Shown: piece after piece, positions 42,555 to 51,828 of the stretch
How the letters are laid out: every line of letters begins with the position of its first letter
How positions within the stretch are numbered: the stretch's first letter is position 1
NCBI RefSeq assembly: GCF_000150955.2
Contig: NC_011683.1
Coordinates: forward strand, 372,001 to 436,000
From: Phaeodactylum tricornutum CCAP 1055/1
Taxonomy: Eukaryota; Bacillariophyta; Bacillariophyceae; Surirellales; Neidiaceae
Reading direction: 5' to 3'
Length of the DNA stretch: 64,000 bases
Notes under the pieces: generated by a model
Database searches by the model: none
The model's input: only the letters and a program-made list of their open reading frames with translations
What the model was told of the DNA's origin: nothing
Translations under genes and position numbers: made by a program

Positions 42555-43172
42555 TCAATCTGAGATTTTCATAAAGAAGACCACCACTGGAAGCTGGTCA
42601 CACTTTTCTTTCTCCAAAGTGCTAGGATAAAACACGTAGAAATCTTTCGTCGTTGAAGCAACTTTTGAGAAGTTGCTTCGGACGTACTCTAGCGCATCTT
42701 TGGTCCATTTTTTGAATTCTCGTTCGTAGTCTCCCCTGTAGACTTTAGAAAACCACATCCCCCGTAAGATTGCTGTACTTTTTGGATCGATGGAAGTAGC
42801 GTCCGCAACGCTGAAAAGCATCTTGGAAGTAAATGGGCGGTCGATCGTTGACAAAACCAGCCCCTCAGGATCCCAAGTTTCATCTTGTCCAGAAAGTCTC
42901 CGGCGGTGCGTCTTGTACGCTTGGTCCATAAGTTCCTCCCGCACGATGCCCAAAATAGCTCGAATTTTCGTTTGCTGAAAGATTTTTCCGCATTTCCAAT
43001 CATGCGTTACGTTGTCATAATCCTCGACTCGAAATACTTGAATCTTGTAAGATGGTCGTTGTTCATTTTTGCGTGTAGAAGGCAATTCGGCTTCGTACCG
43101 GAAAGACGAAAAATGCACAGAATGTTCCTTGGTGCTCAGGCTACTTCTGTCCGTGGGAGCCACCGTCGCCAT
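42555..43172 (-). CDS. unknown 205-residue protein
   Basis: 205 residues from the ATG at 43172. It is well-formed coding sequence with balanced composition and motifs such as RVEDYDNVTHDW, EELMDQAYKTHRRRLSGQDE, GLVLSTIDRPFTSKMLFSVA and STAILRGMWFSKVYRGDYER. The 'LRGMWF' phrase resembles the N-terminal part of some DDHD-type phospholipases, but there is no lipase motif and the protein is too short for that family. No signal peptide or membrane helix is present. It could be a stand-alone N-terminal domain or an orphan. A 77-codon minus-strand frame just upstream (43222-43455) may or may not belong to it. Confidence 0.55.
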   Translation of the reverse strand: MATVAPTDRSSLSTKEHSVHFSSFRYEAELPSTRKNEQRPSYKIQVFRVEDYDNVTHDWKCGKIFQQTKIRAILGIVREELMDQAYKTHRRRLSGQDETWDPEGLVLSTIDRPFTSKMLFSVADATSIDPKSTAILRGMWFSKVYRGDYEREFKKWTKDALEYVRSNFSKVASTTKDFYVFYPSTLEKEKCDQLPVVVFFMKISD

Positions 43173-43836
43173 AGTTGCGTGAGCTATAGACGCTGATCTT
43201 GTAGACGCTGTATGCGATTCTTTACGTGGTCGTGGGGAGATAAACTATCCAAAAGTGTAGGATACTTTTTTCTTGAAATTTTGTGTGTGCTAATGCAACT
43301 GCACTTTTTGCGAAGAACGCGGACCAAGTTTTCGTGAACGTTGACATACTGGAGATGAAGTCAGACTTGCGCGTAGATCCTCGAACGATGTATTTTTGAT
43401 ATTTTGACACGACACGCTGGGGAAAATAGACCTGCAGCAGTTGTGTCGGTGACATCCTCTTTGTCAATCCAACTAATTGTTAGGGAGAAAACTCGAGTCC
43501 AATATTGTAGTCCCATGAAGTGTTTCAGTCAAGTACCTTGTGTCATCACTCATAAACTGAAACAGTTACAGTTCATATGAGAATTACGAATAACGGTTCC
43601 CGAACGGCTTGAGCTTTTTTGGTCACGCAGAGATCTGCCTTGTCGCATTCCTACACGCTTCTTTCTTTGAAGGGCAGCGCCGAACACAGCGAACTCGATA
43701 GCACAGTCAGTCATCACAATCAATCACATCAACCCCAAAAATTGGCTGCCAAAGTAAAACGAAACCGCAAACCGCCAACACTTCCAAGGATCCGCCACTG
43801 CAGTCTCTGTTCCGAAAACTTTGAAAAGGAAATGTT
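43173..43836. promoter_or_regulatory. divergent region before PA-RING gene
   Basis: About 660 nt. A minus-strand 77-codon ATG frame (43222-43455) and a plus-strand frame at 43619-43843 have no recognised domain. It probably contains both promoters. Confidence 0.4.
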
Positions 43837-45048
43837 ATGGTGAGGTCATGCGGATTGCATCGAGTCGACCTTACTAGGTTGAGCTCCGTGTTCTTTCTGT
43901 TCGGAACCATCATCCAATCATGCCACGCGTCTATATTCTGGGAAGGCTCCAACGAAACCTTTCCGAGCTTATCCGGTCTGTTCGGGCGCCCTCTAGAACG
44001 CGGCGTTCCTTATTCAGCTCGTTTGCAGTTTTTGCGCGAAAACCCATATCTGTGTCACGAACTGGATCTGAACCAGACCACGTACAGTCGTCCTACTCAC
44101 GTACCTGGCGAAACCGCCGACGTATCACCCATCGTTTTGCTCGCCGCACGCGGCGAATGCTCGTTCTATGAAAAGGCCCAAATGGCCCAAACTTACGCTG
44201 GGGTTGGCTTTCTTATTGTTTACAACCAAAATTTTGAAGGGGAAGACACGATTGTACCCATGTTTTCCGAATACGGCGATTCACGATTGTACCTACTTTC
44301 TACTACACATCGGACCGGGCAGGCAATGAAGCGATTGATAGCGGATCAGCCGGAGAACATCATAACAGAAGGAGGCCCTTTGATTCGGATGGATAGCGAT
44401 GCTCCGGATGGAGTCGTCACTGTAGCCGATCTACAAGCCTTGCTGTTGTCCGCCTTGGGACTCTTTTTCATGCTTTTGTCTTTTTCTGGGTGTCTGATTC
44501 TTTGCGTGGGGATGTACGGCCACTTATCGGGTATGTACTTACGCACCACACCGAGTGGTGCGACCGTGATTGGGCGGAGGCTACTGACCGCGCGCCAAGT
44601 CCGAAACTTGTCCGTGAATGTCCCGGAAAGTACTGATGTTAGTCTTGAAGAAGGCGAACAAGAGCACAGCCAATGTGCAGTATGCATTGATGATCTTATC
44701 GGTGAATCTGATATTATCACTTTGCCTTGTCATCATCGATATCACGCGGATTGTATTATTGCGTGGCTGACAGAACGACAATCTAGCTGCCCTCTCTGCA
44801 AATATGACGTCATGGAATACGTTCTGACCCAAGAAAGTGCTCAGTCCAACGGTGAGCGGGCGGGTGGGACGGATCTGATTTCAACAAACATTTCATGGTT
44901 CGATCGTCTTTGGCGCTACCGACGATGGACCGTTGTCAGCCGCGACGTGGACGAAGATGTCACACAGCGTGATGGTATTGTCATTGACGCTGATGAAATG
45001 GATCCGCAGCTCGAAATGACAGGGGCATCGCACTTTCAAATATCGTAG
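43837..45048 (+). CDS. PA-TM-RING E3 ubiquitin ligase
   Basis: 403 residues from the ATG at 43837. The N-terminus is a signal peptide (LSSVFFLFGTIIQSCHAS). A protease-associated domain follows at about 50-180, with SPIVLLAARGECSFYEKAQM and AGVGFLIVYN as its typical core. One membrane helix lies at about 202-226 (LLSALGLFFMLLSFSGCLIL). The cytosolic RING-H2 finger starts at Cys280: CAVCIDDLIGESD, LPCHHRYHADCIIAWL, CPLCKYDV, with all eight zinc ligands. PA-TM-RING proteins (RNF13/GRAIL type) ubiquitinate endosomal or vacuolar membrane cargo, or sort vacuolar proteins. The tail is acidic. Lumenal Asn-X-Thr sites are present. Confidence 0.92.
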   Translation: MVRSCGLHRVDLTRLSSVFFLFGTIIQSCHASIFWEGSNETFPSLSGLFGRPLERGVPYSARLQFLRENPYLCHELDLNQTTYSRPTHVPGETADVSPIVLLAARGECSFYEKAQMAQTYAGVGFLIVYNQNFEGEDTIVPMFSEYGDSRLYLLSTTHRTGQAMKRLIADQPENIITEGGPLIRMDSDAPDGVVTVADLQALLLSALGLFFMLLSFSGCLILCVGMYGHLSGMYLRTTPSGATVIGRRLLTARQVRNLSVNVPESTDVSLEEGEQEHSQCAVCIDDLIGESDIITLPCHHRYHADCIIAWLTERQSSCPLCKYDVMEYVLTQESAQSNGERAGGTDLISTNISWFDRLWRYRRWTVVSRDVDEDVTQRDGIVIDADEMDPQLEMTGASHFQIS

Positions 45049-45282
45049 GCGCAGCTTATTGGCTTTGTAAAACTAGTTTGGAGGGAATGTAATTGTATGG
45101 TTTTTTTTTGCTTAGTCATTCGCATGAGATTGGTCCGATCTCGGTGAATTGACGGGAGGCTTTTTATTGCACACGTGTAAAGCGAAGGAGACGCCTGAAA
45201 AGAACAATTGCCCGCAGCAGCTTTTGGGCAAAATGCTACCTGCTCTAAAAAGAATTTCTTTGTCGTATAACGTTTGCCGCAT

Positions 45283-46230
45283 TTAAAGGTATATTCCTAA
45301 CTTCTGCAATTTTTCTAGTCGATCGGTTGGGATGCTTGCTCGGCCGAGTCGCCTTTGGTTGTCCAACCAATGCAAAGTAGTGTCTTTCAGATTTTCGTGT
45401 GGCCCCATGTTCAAAGTTTCTTGCAGCTCTTTGTATCGCTTCTCCCAGTGCCAGGCTTCATAATCCCAGACAAAACCCCTTTCCTCCAGATCCCCCAAAA
45501 TATCTCTTTCGGCCGTGCTTACTCTCCTGTATCCCAAGTCAAGTTCACGTCTGAGAAGCCTCATACCAACACACCAATCGGCAAACTTGACGTTTTCCGA
45601 CCATCCAGGAGGGACGGCTAGGTGTTTATATTTAATAGCATACTTCTGGACTTGTTCCAGCCATTCTTCATTAGGTTTTTGCTTCACAGTTGAAAGAGGC
45701 GTTGGACCTTTCGATGCAGCTCGTTTTGGGGGGCACACATTGACCTCTTCTTCCTCACTTTCCGTCTCCGTTTCGTCTTCGCTGCTTTCGTCTGACTCGG
45801 TTGCCGTGTCGTCCCCAATACTTTCAACCGAGTTTTCGTCGGACGAAGGAGGTCTCTTGAGCGCTGGCTGCAGCTTGGCTCTTTTGCGCTGAGGATGACC
45901 AGCAGTGTCCACGAAAGGGCTCATCGGGGCCGGATTCGACTTCTCTTTCTCGCGGAGCGCCTGGCAGGTTTTTTCCACTGTCCTGTCCGCTTCAACTTCG
46001 TTCCAGCTACCGTCTCTTTCCTCTTTCAAGAATCGACCGTTCACTTGGTGGATTTCGTCAATTACTGTTTGCGCAATGGTGACTTTCACAGTCCGTGCAG
46101 ATTTCGCGTATCGCTCGCGGTATTTGTTCACAACTTGACGAAAATAAATGTTGCCCGGCCATTCCGAAACTCGCTTACCACGACCCATTAGCACATCACG
46201 CTCATTACACGAAAATCCAAGACGAGACAT
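45283..46230 (-). CDS. DUF6824 plus helicase-associated-domain protein
   Basis: 315 residues from the first in-frame ATG at 46230. Residues 12-95 form the DUF6824 domain, widespread in diatoms: DVLMGRGKRVSEWPGNIYFR, then IAQTVIDEIHQVNGRFLKEE and EKTCQALREK. A Lys/Arg and Asp/Glu-rich linker (about 115-180, including ETETESEEEEV) suggests a nuclear protein. The C-terminal part (about 195-262) matches the helicase-associated (HA) repeat, a Myb-like fold often found in bacterial helicases and in stramenopile proteins: WLEQVQKYAIKYKHLAVP, FADWCVGMRLL and ERGFVWDYEAWHWEKRY. A DNA-binding or transcription role is inferred. It converges on the PA-RING gene. Confidence 0.75.
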   Translation of the reverse strand: MSRLGFSCNERDVLMGRGKRVSEWPGNIYFRQVVNKYRERYAKSARTVKVTIAQTVIDEIHQVNGRFLKEERDGSWNEVEADRTVEKTCQALREKEKSNPAPMSPFVDTAGHPQRKRAKLQPALKRPPSSDENSVESIGDDTATESDESSEDETETESEEEEVNVCPPKRAASKGPTPLSTVKQKPNEEWLEQVQKYAIKYKHLAVPPGWSENVKFADWCVGMRLLRRELDLGYRRVSTAERDILGDLEERGFVWDYEAWHWEKRYKELQETLNMGPHENLKDTTLHWLDNQRRLGRASIPTDRLEKLQKLGIYL

Positions 46231-47398
46231 AGCGATAAGCAAAATGCCAGTATAGAACCAAATCAATGGAGCAAAAACAGAGTTGAATACGACCACTGCG
46301 TTGCGCGGGCTCTACTTGTTGGCCTAAGGCACTCGCTTTAACAGTAAAGTGAACTGAAAAAGTGCGCTAGCAGGAATAATAGGGGTGGCGACTAGAGGGG
46401 ATAGTACACAATAATTTAAAGAACAAAGGGCTCCTTCTAGAGATGCCTAGAAATTGGAGGGTAGTGTTGTGTTGGGGGGGGGGCGGAGGGGGCTCTAATC
46501 CCCGCGGGATGACTACTAACTAGCCTGACCACACTCCAGGTTGCTTGGACAGTCCGGTGATCAACAACCCAGCCAACAGCCGTGCTGTGCTGAATTTGTG
46601 CTCTTGGTGTTCCCGCAGAAAAGTTGAAAAGACCCGAATGTACGATTGTTCACCTACATTTGCAGTAATTGCCTTTCGAATGGGAAGTAATATGACAAAA
46701 TTCGTCTTAAAATTAATCCCAAGCTTGTAGGTTTATCTTCGAAATCGTGGCTTCTTTTCTTAATTGCCACAAAGCGAGAAGGCAAGTGACATTCATTAAG
46801 TAAGGAACTAACCCCTGGGTGGTGAAATAATTAATTAATTTTTACACGACAAAAACTCCCTACAAAGATTATCTCGGGACATATAAATTTTATATGAAGT
46901 TGCCAAAAATATACTGTTACTAAAGACCCAACGTCGGATAGGGACCCACGTTCCTGTATCTCAGTTGCTGGCCTGTGAGTCATTTTTAGGCGAGCCCTTT
47001 GGGTTCACACGAGACGGGGGGGGGGGGGGGGGGTTGACAGAAACCGATATGGGCGACTACCTAGCTCTCTTAGAGAGTAGCTGTCGCTCCACCTATCCGT
47101 GTCGACTCTGAATTTCGTTTGTGCTAGAACAATGGACTAAAGGAAACCTCTTCGACCCACCAATAGACGTTTTCTATAACACTGCTTGGATTGTTCTTAG
47201 CGAATCTGTGATATCGAGCATTGAGAGAAGAGGACAGACGTGCGTGTTATTTAGGCTTGTCTACAGGGGCCGATCGAGCTGTGGCGGTTCCGGGCCCCGA
47301 ACCGTAACTTGGTTGCTAGGCGCTGTACGCTGTGGTCGAAGAACTGTATAGATAGGTAGATTGCAGCAGTATATGATTCAAAAAGAAGCTCGATAGAT
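46231..47398. promoter_or_regulatory. 1.17-kb divergent region with G-tracts
   Basis: No supported gene. It holds a run of 10 G (46474-46483) followed closely by two more G clusters, and an uninterrupted run of 18 G (47016-47033). TTAATTAATTAATT-type AT-rich sequence lies near 46828-46842. A 76-codon frame at 47121-47351 has no start of note or domain. The right part is the upstream region of the kinase gene. Confidence 0.5.
47016..47033 (+). repeat. poly-G tract (18 G)
   Basis: An uninterrupted homopolymer about 370 nt upstream of the DYRK-type kinase start. Length is likely variable between cells, or affected by sequencing error. Confidence 0.85.
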
Positions 47399-49300
47399 AT
47401 GGATCAGGCTTCAGAAGGACAGAAGGACGCAAAGAGACCCGCGGTGGCCCAAGAACAGACCGGAGGCCAGCCCACACGCCGACAACGACAACCGTCCCAA
47501 CCTGCACAACAACCACCATGGGCATCACACCAGCAAACGACATACGCAGTGGCGGCAGGCCAACAGCAGCGACCACCAATATCTGTGGAGTATCCATCGA
47601 ATGTGCCCGTCTCAATTGCTGCAGGATACTCGACACGAGCAGCTGCTTCAATAAATCCCAGCCAACAAGACCGACAGTCTCAGATGGCGTATCCGCCACA
47701 GCAGCAAGCAGTATATGCATCAGGTTATCCAGTAATGGGAGCGCAATCACAGTCGGTAGCGACGGCTGCAGCATCAAGATATCCGCAACAACAAGGACAA
47801 TCGCTCCCGCAGCCAGCTATGTATTATCAAGTCCCCCCTACGGGTGCCACGGGACTGCGTTACCAACAGCTACCACCCGTGGTATCTCAACAACCTTACT
47901 TGGAACCTAGAATTGGACGACTACCGGCCGATCGACCTATTGCAAAACTGTCCGTCTCACTAATTGACACATACAAGCATATCAATTCGGTGTATTACGA
48001 GGAGCGCGAGGCTCGCAGAAAAAAGAAGGCTGAAAAAGGCCAGGGTGTTATAAACAATGGCTGGGACGACGAGAATTATGACTATATTGTAACAAGTGGC
48101 GAAGTCTTCTTTGGACGGTACAACATCAAAGAACGTATTGGTAAAGGATCCTTCGGTCAAGTAGTTCGTGCGGAGGACATTGAAACAAACCAGGAAGTGG
48201 CAATAAAAATTATCAAATCGAAGAAACCCTTTGCACTACAGGCAAAAACGGAAATCGAGCTTTTGACACACTTGCTGGATAAGGATGTTGAAGATCAGCA
48301 CAACGTTGGTATGTTCACAAATTTACGCAGTGTTTCATTGTTTTGCTTTTTTTTTGCTCCTTCTCACTCTGTCATGTGCACCCCAGTGCGACTCTTAACC
48401 CATTTTGTTTATCGTGGCCACCAATGTCTTGTTTTTGAGATGCTTTCTCTTAATCTATATGAATTGTTGAAGAATACGCAGTTTAGCGGTGTATCATTGA
48501 ATCTAATTCGAAAGTTCGCCAAGCAAGTTTTGAAGGCGCTCTCATTTCTTGCCCGACCGGACGTGGATGTTATTCATTGTGATTTGAAACCAGAAAATAT
48601 TTTACTGCGGCATCCAAAGAAGAGCGGCGTGAAAGTTATTGATTTTGGATCATCATGTCGGTCAAACAAACGGATGTATTCTTATATTCAAAGTCGCTTC
48701 TATCGGTCACCTGAGGTCATACTTGGACTGCCTTACGGCGTGGCGATTGACATGTGGAGTCTTGGATGTATATTGGCAGAGATGCACACTGGTGAACCCG
48801 TTTTTTCCGGCTCCGATCAGTTTGATCAGATGCAAAAGATAGTTAAAATACTTGGCATGATCCCCAACAGCATGCTCAACCGATCGAGCAGTCAAACCCG
48901 GAATCAGTTCTTTCAGCGAAAACAATCGACTGTTACCGGGCGAGAAGAATGGACGATACGTCAAGTAAAAAAGTCCTCATCCTCTTTGTCGTCAAAAGCA
49001 GAGCCTGAACCTCCGGAAGTTGTTGTCGTTCCGAGTGTCAATCCCGTATCGTCTTTGACGGAAGTAATCACAGCAGGAGCAAACCAGAAAAAGAAATTCC
49101 CTCAGAGCGAGGCGTACAACACCCAGCGAAATTACGAACTTTTCGTCGACCTTGTATACAAGATGCTAGCCTACGAGCCTGATCAAAGAATTACGCCTGC
49201 AGAAGCGATGGCGCATCCTTTCATTGCAGAGATTGAATCCATCATATCTGCTCCCGCCAGCGCTACAAGTGTGACGCCTATGGCCATGTCGCCAAGATAG
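47399..49300 (+). CDS. DYRK1-type dual-specificity protein kinase
   Basis: Two exons (47399-48308 and 48387-49300; 78-nt phase-1 intron) give 607 residues. The first 190 residues are Gln/Pro/Ser-rich. The DYRK-homology box precedes the kinase (NNGWDDENYDYIVTSGEVFF). The kinase has IGKGSFGQVV, the VAIKIIK lysine, HCDLKPENILL, IDFGSSC and the activation-loop YSYIQSRFYRSPEVILG, whose second Tyr is the autophosphorylated residue of DYRKs, then MWSLGCILAEMHTGEP. Sequence around LVFEMLSLNLYELL places it with DYRK1/minibrain rather than Yak1. An insert lies between GMIPNSML and the last helices. DYRKs act in growth control and splicing regulation. The intron is divisible by three and has no stop. 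Confidence 0.9.
   Translation: MDQASEGQKDAKRPAVAQEQTGGQPTRRQRQPSQPAQQPPWASHQQTTYAVAAGQQQRPPISVEYPSNVPVSIAAGYSTRAAASINPSQQDRQSQMAYPPQQQAVYASGYPVMGAQSQSVATAAASRYPQQQGQSLPQPAMYYQVPPTGATGLRYQQLPPVVSQQPYLEPRIGRLPADRPIAKLSVSLIDTYKHINSVYYEEREARRKKKAEKGQGVINNGWDDENYDYIVTSGEVFFGRYNIKERIGKGSFGQVVRAEDIETNQEVAIKIIKSKKPFALQAKTEIELLTHLLDKDVEDQHNVGMFTNLRSVSLFCFFFAPSHSVMCTPVRLLTHFVYRGHQCLVFEMLSLNLYELLKNTQFSGVSLNLIRKFAKQVLKALSFLARPDVDVIHCDLKPENILLRHPKKSGVKVIDFGSSCRSNKRMYSYIQSRFYRSPEVILGLPYGVAIDMWSLGCILAEMHTGEPVFSGSDQFDQMQKIVKILGMIPNSMLNRSSSQTRNQFFQRKQSTVTGREEWTIRQVKKSSSSLSSKAEPEPPEVVVVPSVNPVSSLTEVITAGANQKKKFPQSEAYNTQRNYELFVDLVYKMLAYEPDQRITPAEAMAHPFIAEIESIISAPASATSVTPMAMSPR
48309..48386 (+). other. in-frame, stop-free intron in the DYRK-type kinase
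   Basis: 78 nt, GTATGT to CCCCAG, exactly 26 codons without a stop. Splicing gives QHNV-VRLLTHF, matching the family. Retention would insert 26 mostly hydrophobic residues after the alpha-C region of the N-lobe. Confidence 0.8.
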
Positions 49301-49473
49301 AGATAGGCTAGCCCATTTGAAGTACAAGATCAAGAGGAGCAAAAATTGAAAAGCCGTACACTGTAGTCGTTTGCAGATGTTATTGTGAAAATTTCATGTC
49401 GCGAACCAGTAGCGGTCGTCAGGATAAAGTAATGTGTCTATGTTAGTGTGAATGTCAATCATGTGAATATACT

Positions 49474-51366
49474 TTAGTCTCCGCTGCACCACACGAGTGT
49501 AGCTTTGTCATAGACAACTTCGTCGCGGCCAAACGCTTTGCGCTCTCGAACCAGACCTTGCATTTTCAGGAAGTTGACGCCACATATAAATAACTCAAAA
49601 ATTTCTTGTCGATCGACTGCAAGTGAGCGGGATTGTACACAAAAACCATCGAACCACTCTTGCTGAGGAATGGAGATGCGGTTTCGAATGTGTTGCATTA
49701 GAAGACTGGGTAGTCTACAGGATATGTTTTCAACGGTCAAACAATCATATTCAACTAGGTTCGACAGCATGGCAACAACGGTATGACGACGAAATTGTGC
49801 CATCAACGATGACAAAATCACCTCGTCCCTTGTCTGGCCTCCAAATTTAGCATCAAATGTGTTAATCCAATCGTTGTGTAGACCTTCAACACACTGCAGA
49901 ATCTCGTTGGGATAGGTGCAACGATCCACAAGCACAATAACTGTATTCAGAATAGTGTGCATATCCGGGATCTTGGAGATCGAGCGGTAGCTTACAAGCA
50001 ACTGCAGGATTTCCCGCCGAGTATTGCCATCGAGTGCCTTTCCAAAACCCAGATTGAGATTCCTTTTGGAGAGCATTGGGAAAATTGTGGAAGGATGTAT
50101 AAGACTCATTACTTGCCTTGCAACCGCAGCTTGAAGCCGGTGTTGTTCAAAAGAGCACTGCCATTCTACAACACTGCGGGCAGACCCATCTTCTGGCCAC
50201 ACGTAATTTCGAGCTGTGCAGTCTACCTGGAACCAAGCCAGCCGACGACGTTCGTCGTCCTGTAGAGCTTCTCGGGGAACCCCCAAAAATGAACCCTTGA
50301 TTGTCAAACCGTGTGCAACGATTTGTTTGAGTAAGGACAACAGCCGGACAGCAGAACCATGAATATCTCGAAATTCATACTCCAAGAATATTGCGAGAGA
50401 ATCTTTCAATGGCAAGCAAAAGTGGTAGTTTGGGTTGCCGTGCAGATTGTCCAATGTACATTGCAGAATTTTTCGAGCCGTCGGGAATGAGCAGCTTTCC
50501 ACCCAGATCGGCAGAGCCCCTTGAGAGCGCCAAGGGATGGGGCGTCGGTCAGGATGAGGACCTAGTAATACGCAGACAAAGGGTAGACCATCATGAAGTC
50601 GCCGAGAGGCTATCCACTGAAGAAAATCCTGCCACGCCGTTTGATAAAAAGCATTGTCTTCCACTTGGCAAAATACGACAATGTTGTCAAACGAGTCGGT
50701 TGTGGAAGCCCACGCCACGAGACGTTCAGTTAAAGAAAGCTGTTGCTGACTTTTGGGATTTTGTACCAGATCTGGCAAAGCCGACTCTTGCAAGAGACAC
50801 TGTCGGGTGATTTCTTCGACCCACCAATGATGGGATAATAAAGGTTGCTGCCGTTGTACTGTTGGAGGCTGCAGCCAAACTGTGGCGGAGCGATTGCGGG
50901 TATGTTTCCTCGTCTGGACAACGTGCCGCATCAGCTCGTAGCGATCGAGTCCACTCCAGGGTCCCTGGACGTGCAGCAATGGTAGCAAAAGCGGGTCGTA
51001 GCGAGACGGCGGCTCCACTGCCAAGTTGCGGTACCATTCGTCTTCGAGTAATCGAGCTCGTTTTCGGGGGGAGGCCTCGGAGCTTCTAACCTCGTCTACT
51101 GGTAGGTCAGTGTCATCTTCGGTCCATGGGATAGTCGAATCTTGCACCATATGGTCCAAAGCATTCAGGACGGGTTGACAGAGAGCTTCCAATGCTTCGT
51201 GGGTGGCTTTGTCCACCTGACGATAGAGCGCTTGACAACATTGCGTTCGTAAAAAAGTCTCTTCTTCGACCAAATCCAGAGCATCTAGTTTGGGTACTTC
51301 AAATCTTGGTGGTAAAACCTGCGCCCATCGAGGAAGGTTTGGTTTCTTCGCAGCGACCGTCGGCAT
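49474..51366 (-). CDS. ORC3: ORC3, origin recognition complex subunit 3
   Basis: 630 residues from the first in-frame ATG at 51366. The order of segments matches ORC3: an N-terminal region with VDKATHEALEALCQPVLNAL; a degenerate AAA-like part with NIVVFCQVEDNAFYQTAWQD followed by LPFVCVLLGPHPDRRP; then FFLE-like helices (FLEYEFRDIHGSAVRLLSLL) and AHGLTIKGSF; and a C-terminal winged-helix region ending in FELFICGVNFLKMQGLVRER. As usual for ORC3 there is no Walker A. ORC3 holds ORC2 in the complex that loads MCM helicases at origins. Identity is low and the call rests on layout. It converges on the kinase gene with about 170 nt between. Confidence 0.72.
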   Translation of the reverse strand: MPTVAAKKPNLPRWAQVLPPRFEVPKLDALDLVEEETFLRTQCCQALYRQVDKATHEALEALCQPVLNALDHMVQDSTIPWTEDDTDLPVDEVRSSEASPRKRARLLEDEWYRNLAVEPPSRYDPLLLPLLHVQGPWSGLDRYELMRHVVQTRKHTRNRSATVWLQPPTVQRQQPLLSHHWWVEEITRQCLLQESALPDLVQNPKSQQQLSLTERLVAWASTTDSFDNIVVFCQVEDNAFYQTAWQDFLQWIASRRLHDGLPFVCVLLGPHPDRRPIPWRSQGALPIWVESCSFPTARKILQCTLDNLHGNPNYHFCLPLKDSLAIFLEYEFRDIHGSAVRLLSLLKQIVAHGLTIKGSFLGVPREALQDDERRRLAWFQVDCTARNYVWPEDGSARSVVEWQCSFEQHRLQAAVARQVMSLIHPSTIFPMLSKRNLNLGFGKALDGNTRREILQLLVSYRSISKIPDMHTILNTVIVLVDRCTYPNEILQCVEGLHNDWINTFDAKFGGQTRDEVILSSLMAQFRRHTVVAMLSNLVEYDCLTVENISCRLPSLLMQHIRNRISIPQQEWFDGFCVQSRSLAVDRQEIFELFICGVNFLKMQGLVRERKAFGRDEVVYDKATLVWCSGD

Positions 51367-51828
51367 GATACCGAGCAAGTCGGTTTGTATATCTCCATGG
51401 TGGGGAAGGATCTATCCGAAAACCATTCACCGAGACGAAATAAATAGGCTCCAGAGCCTCAATCAAGTTCCTCTAAATCAACTTGTCGTATACGTCGTCC
51501 TCGAGATGACGTGGGATATATAAATTATGCTCTTGCTAGCATCAATACGTCAAGTCGTCTCTCGATTTATTCACGATTGTCAGGGTCAGCAATTTGGAAT
51601 TAGACTGTGAGCAATGTACCATGCACCGTAAGCGAAAGAATGCTTACCCTCCCTCGTCTGTCAACGATGGAGGAACCCTCCAACACTGCAGAATACGCAT
51701 TCTTGTTTTCCTTTTCCTGAAAAAGACTGGGGCTTATTGGACCCCGCCGTAGATTTTCGCTGAAACTCTTACTCAAAACTAAACCATTTTTGGGTATCGC
51801 GGACTAGTCAATACCCGTATCCCGAGCT
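51367..51828. promoter_or_regulatory. divergent promoter region, ORC3 and C2CD5-like
   Basis: About 460 nt between two divergent start codons, with no defined element. Confidence 0.4.
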
